DNA of 64,000 nt from an uncultured Tenacibaculum sp. GTDB lineage: Bacteria > Bacteroidota > Bacteroidia > Flavobacteriales > Flavobacteriaceae. The stretch is taken from positions 806,001 to 870,000 of the forward strand of contig CANLQH010000001.1 of NCBI GenBank assembly GCA_947493285.1. The letters are read 5' to 3'. Within the stretch, counting starts at the first letter, position 1; each line of letters begins with the position of its first letter. A program made the position numbers and the translations under genes. Shown piece by piece: positions 63,991-64,000 of the stretch. The notes under the pieces are model-generated. The model ran no database searches and was not told the origin of the DNA. It was given only the letters and a program-made list of their open reading frames with translations.

Positions 63991-64000
63991 GAATTTGTTT

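Overview
The window is chromosomal DNA of a member of the Bacteroidota, most likely family Flavobacteriaceae. Four things point there: low G+C with many A/T homopolymers; almost no Shine-Dalgarno sequences but several TAnnTTTG boxes (the Flavobacterium-type -7 element); SPI-SPII signal peptides of Bacteroidota style; and family-typical genes and neighbourhoods (TamB next to TsaD, DUF349, tandem DUF368, LpxK/Nif3/coiled-coil protein, type B L31). The genus cannot be fixed from sequence reading alone. No rRNA, tRNA, insertion sequence, prophage or CRISPR array was seen.

Layout. 1-4.3 kb: a kynurenine (tryptophan) catabolic operon on the minus strand (kynureninase, kynurenine 3-monooxygenase, a DUF1697 protein, start of a RidA-type 2-aminomuconate deaminase), divergent from an IclR regulator, with a 17-bp palindrome between them. 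4.3-11 kb: a lipoprotein, a SerB-SerA fusion enzyme for serine synthesis, a UbiA-like membrane protein and glycine decarboxylase GcvP. 11-18 kb: a membrane-anchored XRE regulator, a serine hydrolase, a PLP-dependent histidine decarboxylase, an RlmG-like rRNA methyltransferase, a GltB-like FMN protein and ribosomal protein L31. 18-32.5 kb: envelope lipoproteins, an amidohydrolase, an SDR, a SprT-like protein, ManC, a Tet(M)-like ribosomal GTPase, a thioredoxin, LpxK, Nif3 and a coiled-coil protein that has lost its zinc ribbon cysteines. 32.5-43 kb: a minus-strand unit TamB - DUF368 - DUF368 - AroE - DUF349, divergent from tsaD. 43-50 kb: ThiF/ThiE, arginase, citrate synthase, enolase, CarA. 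50-64 kb: the large S10/spc/alpha ribosomal protein cluster on the minus strand, from rplC down to rpoA and rplQ.

How the genes work together. Envelope building is a recurrent theme (LpxK for lipid A, TamB for outer membrane lipid or protein transport, two DUF368 proteins of the undecaprenyl-phosphate translocase family, ManC for GDP-mannose). The ribosomal cluster is not one continuous transcription unit: intrinsic terminators are visible upstream of rplC, after rpsN and after rpsK, and the last two are followed by new promoter-like boxes and structured or long leaders. The leader before rpsD can be drawn as a pseudoknot and is a good candidate for S4 autoregulation. The three ribosomal proteins here that exist in zinc-binding and zinc-free forms (L31, L36, S14) are all zinc-free.

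Most notable observations: TamB has its membrane anchor encoded 113 codons upstream of the first ATG with no ATG/GTG/TTG available, so it probably starts at a non-standard codon; the rpsD pseudoknot leader; the 392-bp break between rpsN and rpsH; the SerB-SerA fusion; a terminator that contains the start codon of the following lipoprotein gene; and the Tet(M)-like GTPase with an altered domain IV loop. I did not find a clearly novel defence or mobile system.
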